Assembly (NCBI GenBank): GCA_035527835.1
Contig: DATKZS010000148.1
Location: 1 to 28,808, forward strand
Length of the DNA: 28,808 nt
DNA from: DATKZS01 sp035527835 [NCBI: bacterium]
Lineage (GTDB): Bacteria > RBG-13-61-14
Direction of reading: 5' to 3'
This document shows positions 21,253 through 28,808 of the stretch, piece after piece (position 1 is the first letter of the stretch; each line of letters starts with the position of its first letter). Both the position numbers and the translations under genes were made by a program. The notes beneath the pieces are model-generated. The model was not told the DNA's origin. It worked only from the letters and a program-made list of their open reading frames with translations, and did not search any database.

Positions 21253-24200
21253 TTAATCGAACGATACATTGATGCCGCTCCTGGCCCAGTTGTAGGGGAC
21301 TGGGGTTGTGGCGACGTTGATGTCAATCTTGATGCTGTCGAGTCCGCCGTCGGTGTCGGAGAGTCCCACCAAGGCCTTTCCGTTGGCGTCGGTCTGGACG
21401 ATGATGGCGGTGCTTCCGTTCAAGACGAAGGTCCCGTTTCCGCTGTCCACGAAGAGGTAGAGGTCCCGTCCCGGCTCGGGGGCTCCGGTCAGCGGCTCCA
21501 GCAGGGTCAGCTCCAGGGTCCTCACGGCGCCGGTTCCCGAGGCCAAGGCCTGGACGGCGGCCACCGGGATCACGGGGATGGGGTCGCCGAGGGCGTCGGT
21601 GCGGACGTCTCCCCTGATGTCGGTGACCTTGAGGTGGATGCACTCCGCTCGGAGCGGCTCGGCGAGGCAGGCCTCGCAGATCCCTGGGGCCAGGCCGCAG
21701 ATCATGGGTATGTAGTCATCGGGGTTCTCGCCGATGGCCAGGATGACGGTCCGGAGGTCGAGGTATCCCTCCAGGCTCGCGTTTCCGATGTACTCGTAGT
21801 CGGGCGCGAACGACCCGGTAAGCACCACGTTGTCCAGGGTGACCAGGTAGCCTTCGATGGTGATGGGCAGGGGAAATGGCCCGACGGTGAAGCTGTTGAG
21901 GTTGAAGTCGGCGGACTCGGGGAAGAGGATGGTGGGGCTTTGCATGTCCTGGGTGGTGGGGTCCGGGGCGTCCTGGTCGCCCAGGCCGCCGAGCAGGTCG
22001 AACTTGTTGCCGGGCACGTCAATGTTGATGAGCTCGAGCAGAAGGTAGATGTTCTGACCCAGCAGTGCGCCCAGCAAGTCCGCGGCGTCGGCCGGCTCCA
22101 CGATGTTGGCCCGGAACACGTTAACGGCGAAGGATATTCCGGGCGCGTCCTCGAGGTCCACGATCCAGCTCGGGCCCTCGGTGTAGAAGACGTATTCGTA
22201 GAGGAAGCCGTCCACGGTAACGGAGCATCCGTACTGGGTGCTCATGGTCAAGAGGCTGTCGGGGTAGAAGCTGGCGGTGTATCCTCCTCCGGTCAGGGTC
22301 CAGCCTCCTGAGATCTCGCTCACCTCGTCCCGGACCTTGAAAATGAGCTGGGCCGAGGTTATGGGATCGTCGAAATCCACTATGATCTCGTCGGTGTAGA
22401 TTGATACTTCGCTCTCGTTCTCGTCCGGACTCCGGGCGTCAATTCCGGGCAGGTCCACGGTGGTGTCCTCGGCGGTGTTGGAGGGCCAGGCGTCGCCCGC
22501 CGAGTTGTAGGCGACCACGGTATAACGGTAGAGGGTCCCGTCGGCCAGGCCGGTGTCCAGGAACTGGGTCACGCCGGCCAGCACCATCCCGACGGTTCCC
22601 GTGCCCTCCCTTATGATCTTGAATCCCATCTCGTCGGCGGACATGTCGTCCCAGGCAAGGAGGATGCTCTGGTGGTCCTGGGCCGCGGCCGTGAGGTTGG
22701 CCGCGCCGGCCGGCGGATGGTCCGGCCCGAGGAAGGTGGTGGCCGGGGCGGTATTCGAGTATCCCGAGTCTCCCGCGTCGTTATTGGCCTTGACCCGGTA
22801 CACGTAGGTTGTGGAAGGAGCAAGGCCGGTGTCGGAGTAGGATGCGATATCACGGCCGGCCTCGGCCACCGTGGTGAACGCGGTTTCGCTGGCCTTGCGC
22901 CGCTCGATCACGAAGCCGTCTTCCTTGTTGGTGGCGTCGGTCCAGGCCAGGTTGATCTGGGACTCGGACATGGGGGTGGCCATGAGGTCCGCGGGGGCCT
23001 CGGGCGCCACCGGGTATCTGCCGGCCGGTGAAAGGTTGCGGAGGGGCCCGGGCTCGTTGGTGAGGAATCTTCCGAGCCAGTAGGCCGCTATGACGTCGTT
23101 CACGGAGTTGATCTGGTAGACGCTCTGGCAGAAGTTGACGGAGAAGGGATTACTGCGCCAGTCGAAGTTGGAGTCGCCTCTCAGGCGGCGCGGGACCAGA
23201 TGGGCGGCCACGATCTCGTCGTTATGCCCGAGCCCCCTTTTCTGCTTGCCCGCGCAGATCGAGCCCGCGCCCTCATAATACTGGTAGAGCGCGGGGTCTT
23301 CCTTGACCGGCAGCTCGATGATGGTCTGGTTGTCCACGGCCAGGCACTCGCCCTGGGCCAGCTCTTCCTCGTCGCAGTTGATGATGTTGCCCTGAGCCCA
23401 CATGGGCATGGCCGGCCACTGCTTCAAGGTCTCGATGCCCTCGGCCACCTCCCAGGGCGCCGGCCCCCCGAAGCGCAGGCCCGAGTACATGACATCGAAG
23501 AAGGTCTGGTTGATCTGCTTGGGCTGGCGGTTGTTGCGGCCGTTGTCCCAGAGCCGCTCGAAGGCCTGCTGCACCACCAGCCTGACCTGGGGGTCGGTCT
23601 CGTAGCGCAGCACGTTATAGAAGGCGAGGAATATCATGTTGACATTGGAGTAGTTGGTGGCGTAGGTGAAGTCCACGTAGGGCATGTCCGCGTCGCGGAG
23701 AAAGAGGTGCCACTGCCTCTTCCCGATCAGCTCCTGGTAATAGAAGTCCCTGATCTCCTCGTCGCCGGTGATGTGCAGGAGCACCCGGACGGCGCCCAGG
23801 CCCATGATGGCGTTGAAGGGGTTGACGGGCACGGGCGAGTACCCGGCGCTCCAGCATCCCTCCATGTTGAGGATGTGCGGGTTGAGGTCGCACCATTGGG
23901 TGAGCTTGCCATCGGCGTCGCGGATGGTCATGTCCGCTCCTCCCCACTCGGGGTCCGGGGACATGAGGTTCGCGGCGAAGTTCCGGGCAATGGTTTGCAA
24001 CATGTCGCGGTAATACTGGGGGATCGCGGGGTCCTCGGCGATCACGTCCCAGGCCACGCCCAAGGCGAAGATCCATCCGTCCACCTGGTCCTTGCTGGCG
24101 TTGTCCTGCCAGGCCCAGTCCGGGTACAGCCCGGGCAGCGGCGTTCCGCCATCGGTGCACCCCGCGGAGTTGTCCTCGTGCCACGTGTTCCACTTCTCCG

Positions 24201-24882
24201 TGTGCTTCGGAGGCGTCGGCCGCGGCGGACAGGGCGTGTAATCGCCGGGCGGCCAGGCCGGGCCGTGGTCCAGACGGCGCAGGCCCCGCACCAGGACGCC
24301 CGGCACCCCGTGGATCCGGCCGTTGATGTCAATCACGTCGAGCACGTGGATGGCCCGCTGCCGGGCCTTCTCCACCTCGTCGTCCGGGTATCCCTGGTCA
24401 CGCATCACCGCGTAGCGCAGAAGGTCCGCACCAATGGCCACCCCCCCGAACATGCCCGTGTCCCCGTTGCCGCTCAACCACTTGATGGGACCGGGAAGGC
24501 CGTCCCTCTGGTCATCGTTCAACCGGGTGTACATGCCGTTGCACACGCCGTCCTGGTCGCACCAGTCCCCGAAGTCCCCGATCACCGGCCACTGCAGGAA
24601 CCAACGGGTCACAACGTCCTTGTCCGTGTCGTCACCCACCACGAAATCGTTGAACCCGACCCCGATACCCGAGCCGTTCAAGAGAGCGAACTGCCGGAAC
24701 ATCAGGTCCGTGATGTCGCCCAGCTCGGAGTCGTAACCCGGCTGGCCCGGCCCCGGGATGACCGGCCCCGCCACGCCGCCGCCCTTTTCGCGGTCATGGC
24801 CCGGGAGGCAGCTCATCACGATAAAACCAACAAGCAGGGCCGCCGCCAGGCCCGCCGCCATACAAACAATCGCCTTTTTCAT
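21253..24882 (-). CDS. Large lipoprotein with two fibronectin type III domains
   Basis: A 1209-residue surface protein of unassigned activity. The signal peptide ends in a lipobox-like VMSC with lipidated C25. Residues about 45-610 are a Trp/Asp/Asn-rich domain with helical character (e.g. WQDNASKDQVDGWIFALGVAWDVIAED split by loops), perhaps an alpha/alpha-barrel polysaccharide-active fold, but no catalytic motif is certain. Two fibronectin type III domains follow (about 620-715, 720-805: INLAWTDA..., ILLAWDDM..., each ending Y.V.A.N.AGDS/A). Then come an Ig-like domain with SPDENESEVSIYTDEIIVDF (about 815-905), a beta-rich region, and a C-terminal Ig-like segment with VQTDANGKALVGL. ATG 24882 (MKKAIVCM) is chosen for the signal peptide. 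The frame extends upstream, but that part is a dead transposase. Confidence 0.82.
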   Translation of the reverse strand: MKKAIVCMAAGLAAALLVGFIVMSCLPGHDREKGGGVAGPVIPGPGQPGYDSELGDITDLMFRQFALLNGSGIGVGFNDFVVGDDTDKDVVTRWFLQWPVIGDFGDWCDQDGVCNGMYTRLNDDQRDGLPGPIKWLSGNGDTGMFGGVAIGADLLRYAVMRDQGYPDDEVEKARQRAIHVLDVIDINGRIHGVPGVLVRGLRRLDHGPAWPPGDYTPCPPRPTPPKHTEKWNTWHEDNSAGCTDGGTPLPGLYPDWAWQDNASKDQVDGWIFALGVAWDVIAEDPAIPQYYRDMLQTIARNFAANLMSPDPEWGGADMTIRDADGKLTQWCDLNPHILNMEGCWSAGYSPVPVNPFNAIMGLGAVRVLLHITGDEEIRDFYYQELIGKRQWHLFLRDADMPYVDFTYATNYSNVNMIFLAFYNVLRYETDPQVRLVVQQAFERLWDNGRNNRQPKQINQTFFDVMYSGLRFGGPAPWEVAEGIETLKQWPAMPMWAQGNIINCDEEELAQGECLAVDNQTIIELPVKEDPALYQYYEGAGSICAGKQKRGLGHNDEIVAAHLVPRRLRGDSNFDWRSNPFSVNFCQSVYQINSVNDVIAAYWLGRFLTNEPGPLRNLSPAGRYPVAPEAPADLMATPMSESQINLAWTDATNKEDGFVIERRKASETAFTTVAEAGRDIASYSDTGLAPSTTYVYRVKANNDAGDSGYSNTAPATTFLGPDHPPAGAANLTAAAQDHQSILLAWDDMSADEMGFKIIREGTGTVGMVLAGVTQFLDTGLADGTLYRYTVVAYNSAGDAWPSNTAEDTTVDLPGIDARSPDENESEVSIYTDEIIVDFDDPITSAQLIFKVRDEVSEISGGWTLTGGGYTASFYPDSLLTMSTQYGCSVTVDGFLYEYVFYTEGPSWIVDLEDAPGISFAVNVFRANIVEPADAADLLGALLGQNIYLLLELINIDVPGNKFDLLGGLGDQDAPDPTTQDMQSPTILFPESADFNLNSFTVGPFPLPITIEGYLVTLDNVVLTGSFAPDYEYIGNASLEGYLDLRTVILAIGENPDDYIPMICGLAPGICEACLAEPLRAECIHLKVTDIRGDVRTDALGDPIPVIPVAAVQALASGTGAVRTLELTLLEPLTGAPEPGRDLYLFVDSGNGTFVLNGSTAIIVQTDANGKALVGLSDTDGGLDSIKIDINVATTPVPYNWARSGINVSFD

Positions 24883-24936
24883 GTCTATTACCCCCCCTGA
24901 TTGCTCCAGCAACGTCTTATCCGATTTGATCCCGCA

Positions 24937-25090
24937 TTGGAAGCGTTTTGCTCCCATGGTGACGGCGGCGCCGTGGAGAGAGATGAATTCGCGCAGGTCG
25001 TGATGCTCGCGGAAGATGGCGGCGCCTGTTGCCGCGTGCGGTCACGTGGCAGACCGTCTCGGAGAATTGTATCCTCCACGACCGGGCCAT
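24937..25090 (-). pseudogene. RAYT transposase remnant, frameshifted
   Basis: From ATG 25090 the minus strand reads MARSWRIQFSETVCHVTARG, the hallmark RAYT N-terminus (compare the intact gene: MARAPRPAYPYAVYHVTARG). After an apparent one-base frameshift near 25027 the next frame reads GAAIFREHHDLREFISLHGA, then MGAKRF, which lines up with AAIFADDRDR...AVKRF of the intact copy. Homology stops at about 24937, before the HUH motif. The lipoprotein gene begins 55 bases further on. Confidence 0.8.
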
Positions 25091-25230
25091 GGATTATGCC
25101 TATAACAATAGGTAAAGGAAGTCAAGTCGAATGTCGGATGTCAAGGGCGTGCCGCCCAAGCCTTGGAAGCCCCGGGAGAGAGCTTAAGCAACAGGCCATT
25201 TACCAGCTTGGACTCCTTCCCTCTCTTTTT

Positions 25231-25530
25231 TCAGCAGGGCGACGCGCAGGGGATGATGCCGGGGGCATCGAATATGCCGTTGCCGTCCGTGTCCACGTAG
25301 ATGGGATTGGTGATGGCGCGGGGCACGCCGTCGTCGAAGCCCGGGGCCACGGGGAAGAGGTCCTGGACCCCCATGGCCATGACCACGTACCAGGTGTCCC
25401 GGCTGGGCTTGAGCTGGACCACGCCGTCGTACTTGACCACGGGGGTCTGGTCAACGACCGGCACGGTCGCGGCCACGCGCGAGTTCTGGAGCTTATAATC
25501 TCCCGGCCATCTCCCTCCAATCCTTGCCCA
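25231..25530 (-). pseudogene. 3' fragment of a CehA/McbA-type PHP metallohydrolase
   Basis: The frame (about 100 codons) reads WPGDYKLQNSRVAATVPVVD, ..., TWYVVMAMGVQDLFPVAPGF, ..., TNPIYVDTDGNGIFDAPG and ends at the TGA at 25231-25233. The TNPIYVD.DGNG.F.APG ending is typical of PHP-domain metal-dependent hydrolases of the CehA/McbA type. The catalytic part is missing, an in-frame stop lies just upstream at about 25547, and no ribosome site is visible. It is probably a truncated gene, possibly damaged by the same rearrangements that left the RAYT remnant next to it. The gap 25541-25709 shows no feature. Confidence 0.55.
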
Positions 25531-25709
25531 TGGCTTGCTCCTTCCTGCTCAGAAAAAAGGATCGAGTAGCGAGCAGAGAGGACCGAGGGGTTCCGGTAGT
25601 TTCCTCGATTCCCGCTCCTCGCTCCTTTTCATGATTCCAGTGCGCCGCCTCCATCATGTATTCATCTTCCATAAGGTGCGACGCAAACCGGCCGGCCCGG
25701 GAGGAATGT

Positions 25710-26096
25710 TCACCGCGGAGTATTCTTGATCTCGCCGGCGATTTTGAGGACGAGGTCTTTGAGCTTGGAGAGGCGGAAGGGCTTGGCGATGAAGTCCACG
25801 GCGCCGCCCTTCATGGCCTCGCGGGCGGTCTCGGCGGTGGCGAAGCCGGTGATCATGATGACGCGGGTTTCCGGGGAATGGGCCTTGGTATAGCGCAGCA
25901 GCTCGATGCCGTCGGGCTGGCCCATCTTGATGTCGGTGATGAGAATGTCGAATTTTTTCTCGGAGAGCCGGGTGAGGGCGGCGGCGGAGTTGGTGAAGGT
26001 TTCGACCTCGAAGCCGCTCTTTTCGAGGGCGGGCCGCAGCCTCTCGCAGACGATCTGCTCGTCGTCAATCACGCATATTTTGATGGGTTCCGTCAT
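25710..26096 (-). CDS. Single-domain response regulator (NtrC-type receiver)
   Basis: A 128-residue receiver. Acidic pair D11-D12, phospho-acceptor D55 (ILITDIKMGQPDG), T in IMITGFA and K in FIAKPFRLSKL; a short charged tail follows. It lies six bases behind the dikinase-receiver gene, in the same operon. It is clearly paralogous to the fused receiver there: both share IVCERL, the G-x-EVETFT block, RL-x-EK-x-F and D55. No output domain, so it acts by phosphotransfer or binding a partner. Confidence 0.87.
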   Translation of the reverse strand: MTEPIKICVIDDEQIVCERLRPALEKSGFEVETFTNSAAALTRLSEKKFDILITDIKMGQPDGIELLRYTKAHSPETRVIMITGFATAETAREAMKGGAVDFIAKPFRLSKLKDLVLKIAGEIKNTPR

Positions 26097-26102
26097 TTCA
26101 TC

Positions 26103-28808
26103 TCATGCCCGCTTGGCGGCGGTCTTGATCAGCTTGTAAAGATCGGCCATCTGGAACGGCTTGTGGACGATCTCGAAGGCGTCGAGGACCTGGGCCTCGC
26201 GGTAGTTCTCGGACTGTCCGTAGGCGGTGATGACGATGCCCTTGGTGGAGGGCATTTTGTCGCGGATGAAGCGGAGCACGTCCATGCCGGTGGGGCCGGC
26301 CATTTTGAGGTCGGTGACGACCACGTTGAAGTTCTTCTCGTCGAGGCGGGCGATGGCCTTTTGGCTTTCCGTGAAAGTCTCGACCTCGAGGCCCTTGTCC
26401 TCGAGGAACTCCTTGAGCCTTTCACAGACAATGGCCTCGTCGTCGAGGACCAGCACGCTTACGGCTTTTGCCATTTCTCCCCCCTCCTGAAAGTTATAGC
26501 CATTGTAGATGCTTCTCATGAACTTTTCAACACCGTCGTCAATCATGGCGTCGCTCTTCATGCGGACGTCCATCTGGCGGGCGTAGCCGATGAGGCAGCC
26601 GACCACCTTGAGTCTTTCGAGCATGATGGGCCGCTCGAACTTTTTGAGGCGGGCGACGATGAAGTCGCCCAGGGTGTCCACGACGAAGTCGTGCTTTTCG
26701 AGGATGATGGAGATCATCTTGGCGCGGCGGGAGCGGCGGGTGATGCTGGTCATGCCGCCGATGAAGCGGAAGTAGATGTAGTTGTCGTTGCGGGCGTCGG
26801 AGACGTATGCGTCCACCTGGTTGATGTGATAGCCGAGGTGGAGGTTGAGGTTGAGGTAGTGCTCGGAGATGATGGCGAGGTTTCGCTCGGGGATGCTGGT
26901 CTGCGCGGTTTGGAGGACGGAGGGCCCGGTGACGGATGACATGAAGCTCCCGAAGTCCATGTCGGTGGGCTCGTTGGACCATGCTCCGGGGGCGGTGATT
27001 CCTTCGAGGAGGCGGCGTAGGGGCTCGCAGGCGATCTCCTGGATCCCGCACTCGGCTCCGCACTGGCCCAGGAGCTCTCCGCCGCCGATGTCAATGACCA
27101 TGAGGTCGAGGGGCACGTCCATGATGACGCGGCGGGAGTAGGGGGTGTTGCGGTCGGAGCCGACCTCGTGGCCGCCGGCCAGGCTCTCGACCGCCATCTC
27201 GTGGGCGAAGCGGATGATGTCGTGATAGGTCTGGCAGTGGCGGGCGGAGAAATTCTTGTCCCGCGGGTTCCGGAGATTGAGGGGCGTCATGTTTTTCAAG
27301 ATGCGGCGCAGCAGGCGGAACTCGGCGGTGTCCTGGTAGGAGGATTTCTTGAGGAGCTGGTAGAGGAGGAGTTCCTCGACCTTGCCCTCGTAGATGACGT
27401 TCTCCTCGGCGTCCACGGTGACTTCCATGCCGTCTTTGAGGACGGAGGTGGCGATCCCGACGTCCATGATCGAGGGTACGCGGAGCTCGCGGGTGATGGT
27501 GGCGAGGTGTCCGGTGGGCGCTCCGATATCGGTGATGACGGCGGCGGCTCGGGGCACGAACTCGGCCAGGTGGGGCGAGGAGTGATGGGCGACGATGACG
27601 GAGTTTTCGGGGACGTCGGTGTATGTTTCCTTTCCGGCAAGGAGCTTGACGCGCCCGTATCCGATGCCTCGGCAGGTCACGGTGCCGTGGTTGGCGATGT
27701 AGACGCGGTGTTTCAAGACGGCCTGGGGGAGGTTTCGGCCGATGTCGGTGGAATCGGCGAGAATCTGGAGCGGCCGTGCCTGGAGCAGGACCAGGTCGCC
27801 GTTTTCGTCCTGTGCCCACTCGATGTCGAGTGCGGTTTTGAGGAACTGCTCGATGCGCAGGGCCACGGCGGCGAGGTTGGCGAGGAACTCATCGGAGACG
27901 GAGGGGGCGCGGCGGCGGTCGTCGGGGGTGGGAACCAGGACGGCGCCTCCCTGCGGCCCGATCACATACATCTGGTCCTTGTCCACGATCTCGCGTTCGA
28001 GGACCCGGTGGGGATGGGTGCGGGAGATTTTGAAGCGGTCGAGGCTGGCCTCTCCCTCCACCGCCAACTTGCCCAGTCCCGGGATGGCGGACACGAGCAG
28101 GGCGTCGCCGGCGGGGTCGTTGGGGTCCAGGGTGTAGGCCACCCCGCTGGATACGGCGCCCACCATGTTGAGACAGCCGACGGCCATGATGGCGGAGTCC
28201 AGCGGCTCTCCGCGCGAGCGGCGGTAGGCCACGGCCCGGGAATTGAACAGGCTGGCGACGACCTCCTTGTAGGCCCCGAGCACATCGGCGGGCCTCACCC
28301 CCAGCATTGACTCGTGCAGGCCGGCGAAGCTCAACTCGCCATCCTCCCCCAGCGCGCTCGAGCGCACGGCGAGCAGGCCCTCTTTGCCCGGCTTTTTTTC
28401 CAGGGAAGAGAGCGCGCGCTTGATGGCCTTTCTGATGTCGCGGGGCACTTCGGCGGCGGCGACCAATCCGGCCAGTCTGGCCTCCACCTCGGGAGGCGAG
28501 AACCGGCCCTGGTCTTCAGTTATCAGTCTGATCTGGTCCGCGAGCTTGATCTTGTAAAAAAGCCTTTTGCAGGCGTGGCTGGTGATGGCGAAGCCGTTGG
28601 GGGTCTGGACGTTCAGGCGGTTCCGGATCTGGGCCAGGCGGGCCATCTTCTCGCCGACGGCGTCGGTCAGATCGGAGGTGATCTCGGAAAGATCGAGGAC
28701 GTAGGGGGTTTCCGGCACGGTGATGCGGGAGGCCAGGACGTCGCCCACCTTGAGGCGGACCTGCTCGTAAGCATCAACCAGGGCGGTGTAGCGGTTGTTG
28801 GTGATGAA
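26103..28808 (-). CDS. PEP-synthase-like dikinase lacking the PEP barrel, fused to a receiver
   Basis: 901 codons are visible; the gene enters from the right edge. Numbering is from the first visible codon. Residues about 45-360 form a PPDK/PEP-synthase ATP-grasp domain: PNGFAITSHA, LLAVRSSALGEDGELSFAGL, VSSGVAYTLDPNDPAGD, IPGLGKLAVEGEASLDRF and DIEWAQDENGDLVLLQARPL. The swivelling phospho-His domain (about 375-475) carries GAPTGH434LATITREL. Instead of the PEP/pyruvate TIM barrel, a region of about 290 residues with no recognised fold follows (480-770; e.g. LDLMVIDIGGGELLGQCGAECG). Residues 779-901 form a receiver with D833 in VVVTDLKMAGPTG and K in IVHKPFQ. Canonical enzymes phosphorylate pyruvate through the histidine; the acceptor here is unknown. 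A strong internal ribosome site precedes M779, so the receiver may also be made alone. Confidence 0.85.
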   Translation of the reverse strand, partial: FITNNRYTALVDAYEQVRLKVGDVLASRITVPETPYVLDLSEITSDLTDAVGEKMARLAQIRNRLNVQTPNGFAITSHACKRLFYKIKLADQIRLITEDQGRFSPPEVEARLAGLVAAAEVPRDIRKAIKRALSSLEKKPGKEGLLAVRSSALGEDGELSFAGLHESMLGVRPADVLGAYKEVVASLFNSRAVAYRRSRGEPLDSAIMAVGCLNMVGAVSSGVAYTLDPNDPAGDALLVSAIPGLGKLAVEGEASLDRFKISRTHPHRVLEREIVDKDQMYVIGPQGGAVLVPTPDDRRRAPSVSDEFLANLAAVALRIEQFLKTALDIEWAQDENGDLVLLQARPLQILADSTDIGRNLPQAVLKHRVYIANHGTVTCRGIGYGRVKLLAGKETYTDVPENSVIVAHHSSPHLAEFVPRAAAVITDIGAPTGHLATITRELRVPSIMDVGIATSVLKDGMEVTVDAEENVIYEGKVEELLLYQLLKKSSYQDTAEFRLLRRILKNMTPLNLRNPRDKNFSARHCQTYHDIIRFAHEMAVESLAGGHEVGSDRNTPYSRRVIMDVPLDLMVIDIGGGELLGQCGAECGIQEIACEPLRRLLEGITAPGAWSNEPTDMDFGSFMSSVTGPSVLQTAQTSIPERNLAIISEHYLNLNLHLGYHINQVDAYVSDARNDNYIYFRFIGGMTSITRRSRRAKMISIILEKHDFVVDTLGDFIVARLKKFERPIMLERLKVVGCLIGYARQMDVRMKSDAMIDDGVEKFMRSIYNGYNFQEGGEMAKAVSVLVLDDEAIVCERLKEFLEDKGLEVETFTESQKAIARLDEKNFNVVVTDLKMAGPTGMDVLRFIRDKMPSTKGIVITAYGQSENYREAQVLDAFEIVHKPFQMADLYKLIKTAAKRA
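26475..26489 (-). promoter_or_regulatory. Internal ribosome-binding site before the fused receiver
   Basis: Within the dikinase frame the minus strand reads CAGGAGGGGGGAGAA directly before ATG 26474. AGGAGG lies eight bases from this ATG, and a receiver domain starts exactly there (MAKAVSVLVLDDE). The same bases encode QEGGE in the fusion. This supports a second, 123-residue translation product. Confidence 0.65.

Noticed and set aside
24883-24957. N-terminal extension of the giant lipoprotein
   Set aside because: It is the tail of a frameshifted RAYT remnant, and the signal peptide starts at ATG 24882.

Overview
The window is a GC-rich bacterial chromosome segment with one AT-rich patch. It reads as an anaerobic or facultative respirer related to the Desulfobacterota/Myxococcota (former Deltaproteobacteria) or a neighbouring uncultured phylum. 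The signs are a Dsr/Hmc-type quinone-linked membrane redox complex, PAS-rich two-component proteins, a sigma-54 activator, a small NifX-like FeMo-cofactor-binding protein and many dispersed palindromic repeats. The lineage is an inference; no rRNA is present.

Layout. 1-297: start of a type IIG (Eco57I-like) restriction-modification gene, with a REP/inverted-REP pair directly in front of its ribosome site. 476-683: remnant gene end and terminator. 800-2038: Wzt-like polysaccharide-export ATPase. 2037-5510: decayed accessory island bounded by a 21-bp direct repeat of the wzt 3' end. It holds terminase and resolvase fragments, two AT-rich unknown genes and an intact REP-associated tyrosine transposase (RAYT) in a 28-bp inverted repeat. 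5541-5683: MITE-like element carrying a second REP pair. 5829-9785: housekeeping block with an L,D-transpeptidase, thioredoxin reductase, PrmA, RsmE and tRNA-His. 9951-10585: HepT/MntA toxin-antitoxin pair. 10723-11091: NifX-like protein. 11284-13856: two single-domain response regulators and a double-PAS histidine kinase, separated by copies of a GCCAAG-type repeat. 14124-18956: four-gene operon for a membrane redox complex (HdrD/DsrK-like, cytochrome b, four-cluster ferredoxin, NrfD fused to a hexahaem cytochrome). 19515-20873: PAS-AAA-Fis sigma-54 activator. 21253-24882: very large lipoprotein with two fibronectin type III domains, preceded by a RAYT remnant and a truncated metallohydrolase. 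25710-28808: a receiver protein and a PEP-synthase-like dikinase fused to another receiver.

How the parts may work together. The redox complex probably exchanges electrons between the menaquinone pool, periplasmic cytochromes and a cytoplasmic thiol/disulfide or ferredoxin partner. The kinase/receiver module just downstream has paired PAS domains with a Cys motif, which also occurs in the sigma-54 activator just upstream, so redox-responsive control of this locus is plausible but unproven. At the right edge, an ATP-grasp plus phospho-His swivelling module without the usual PEP/pyruvate barrel is joined in frame to a receiver and followed by a paralogous receiver. This is the strongest candidate for an undescribed signalling system.

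Repeat content is the other striking theme: three or four REP families, one intact and one dead RAYT, and several other dispersed inverted repeats fill nearly every intergenic space.
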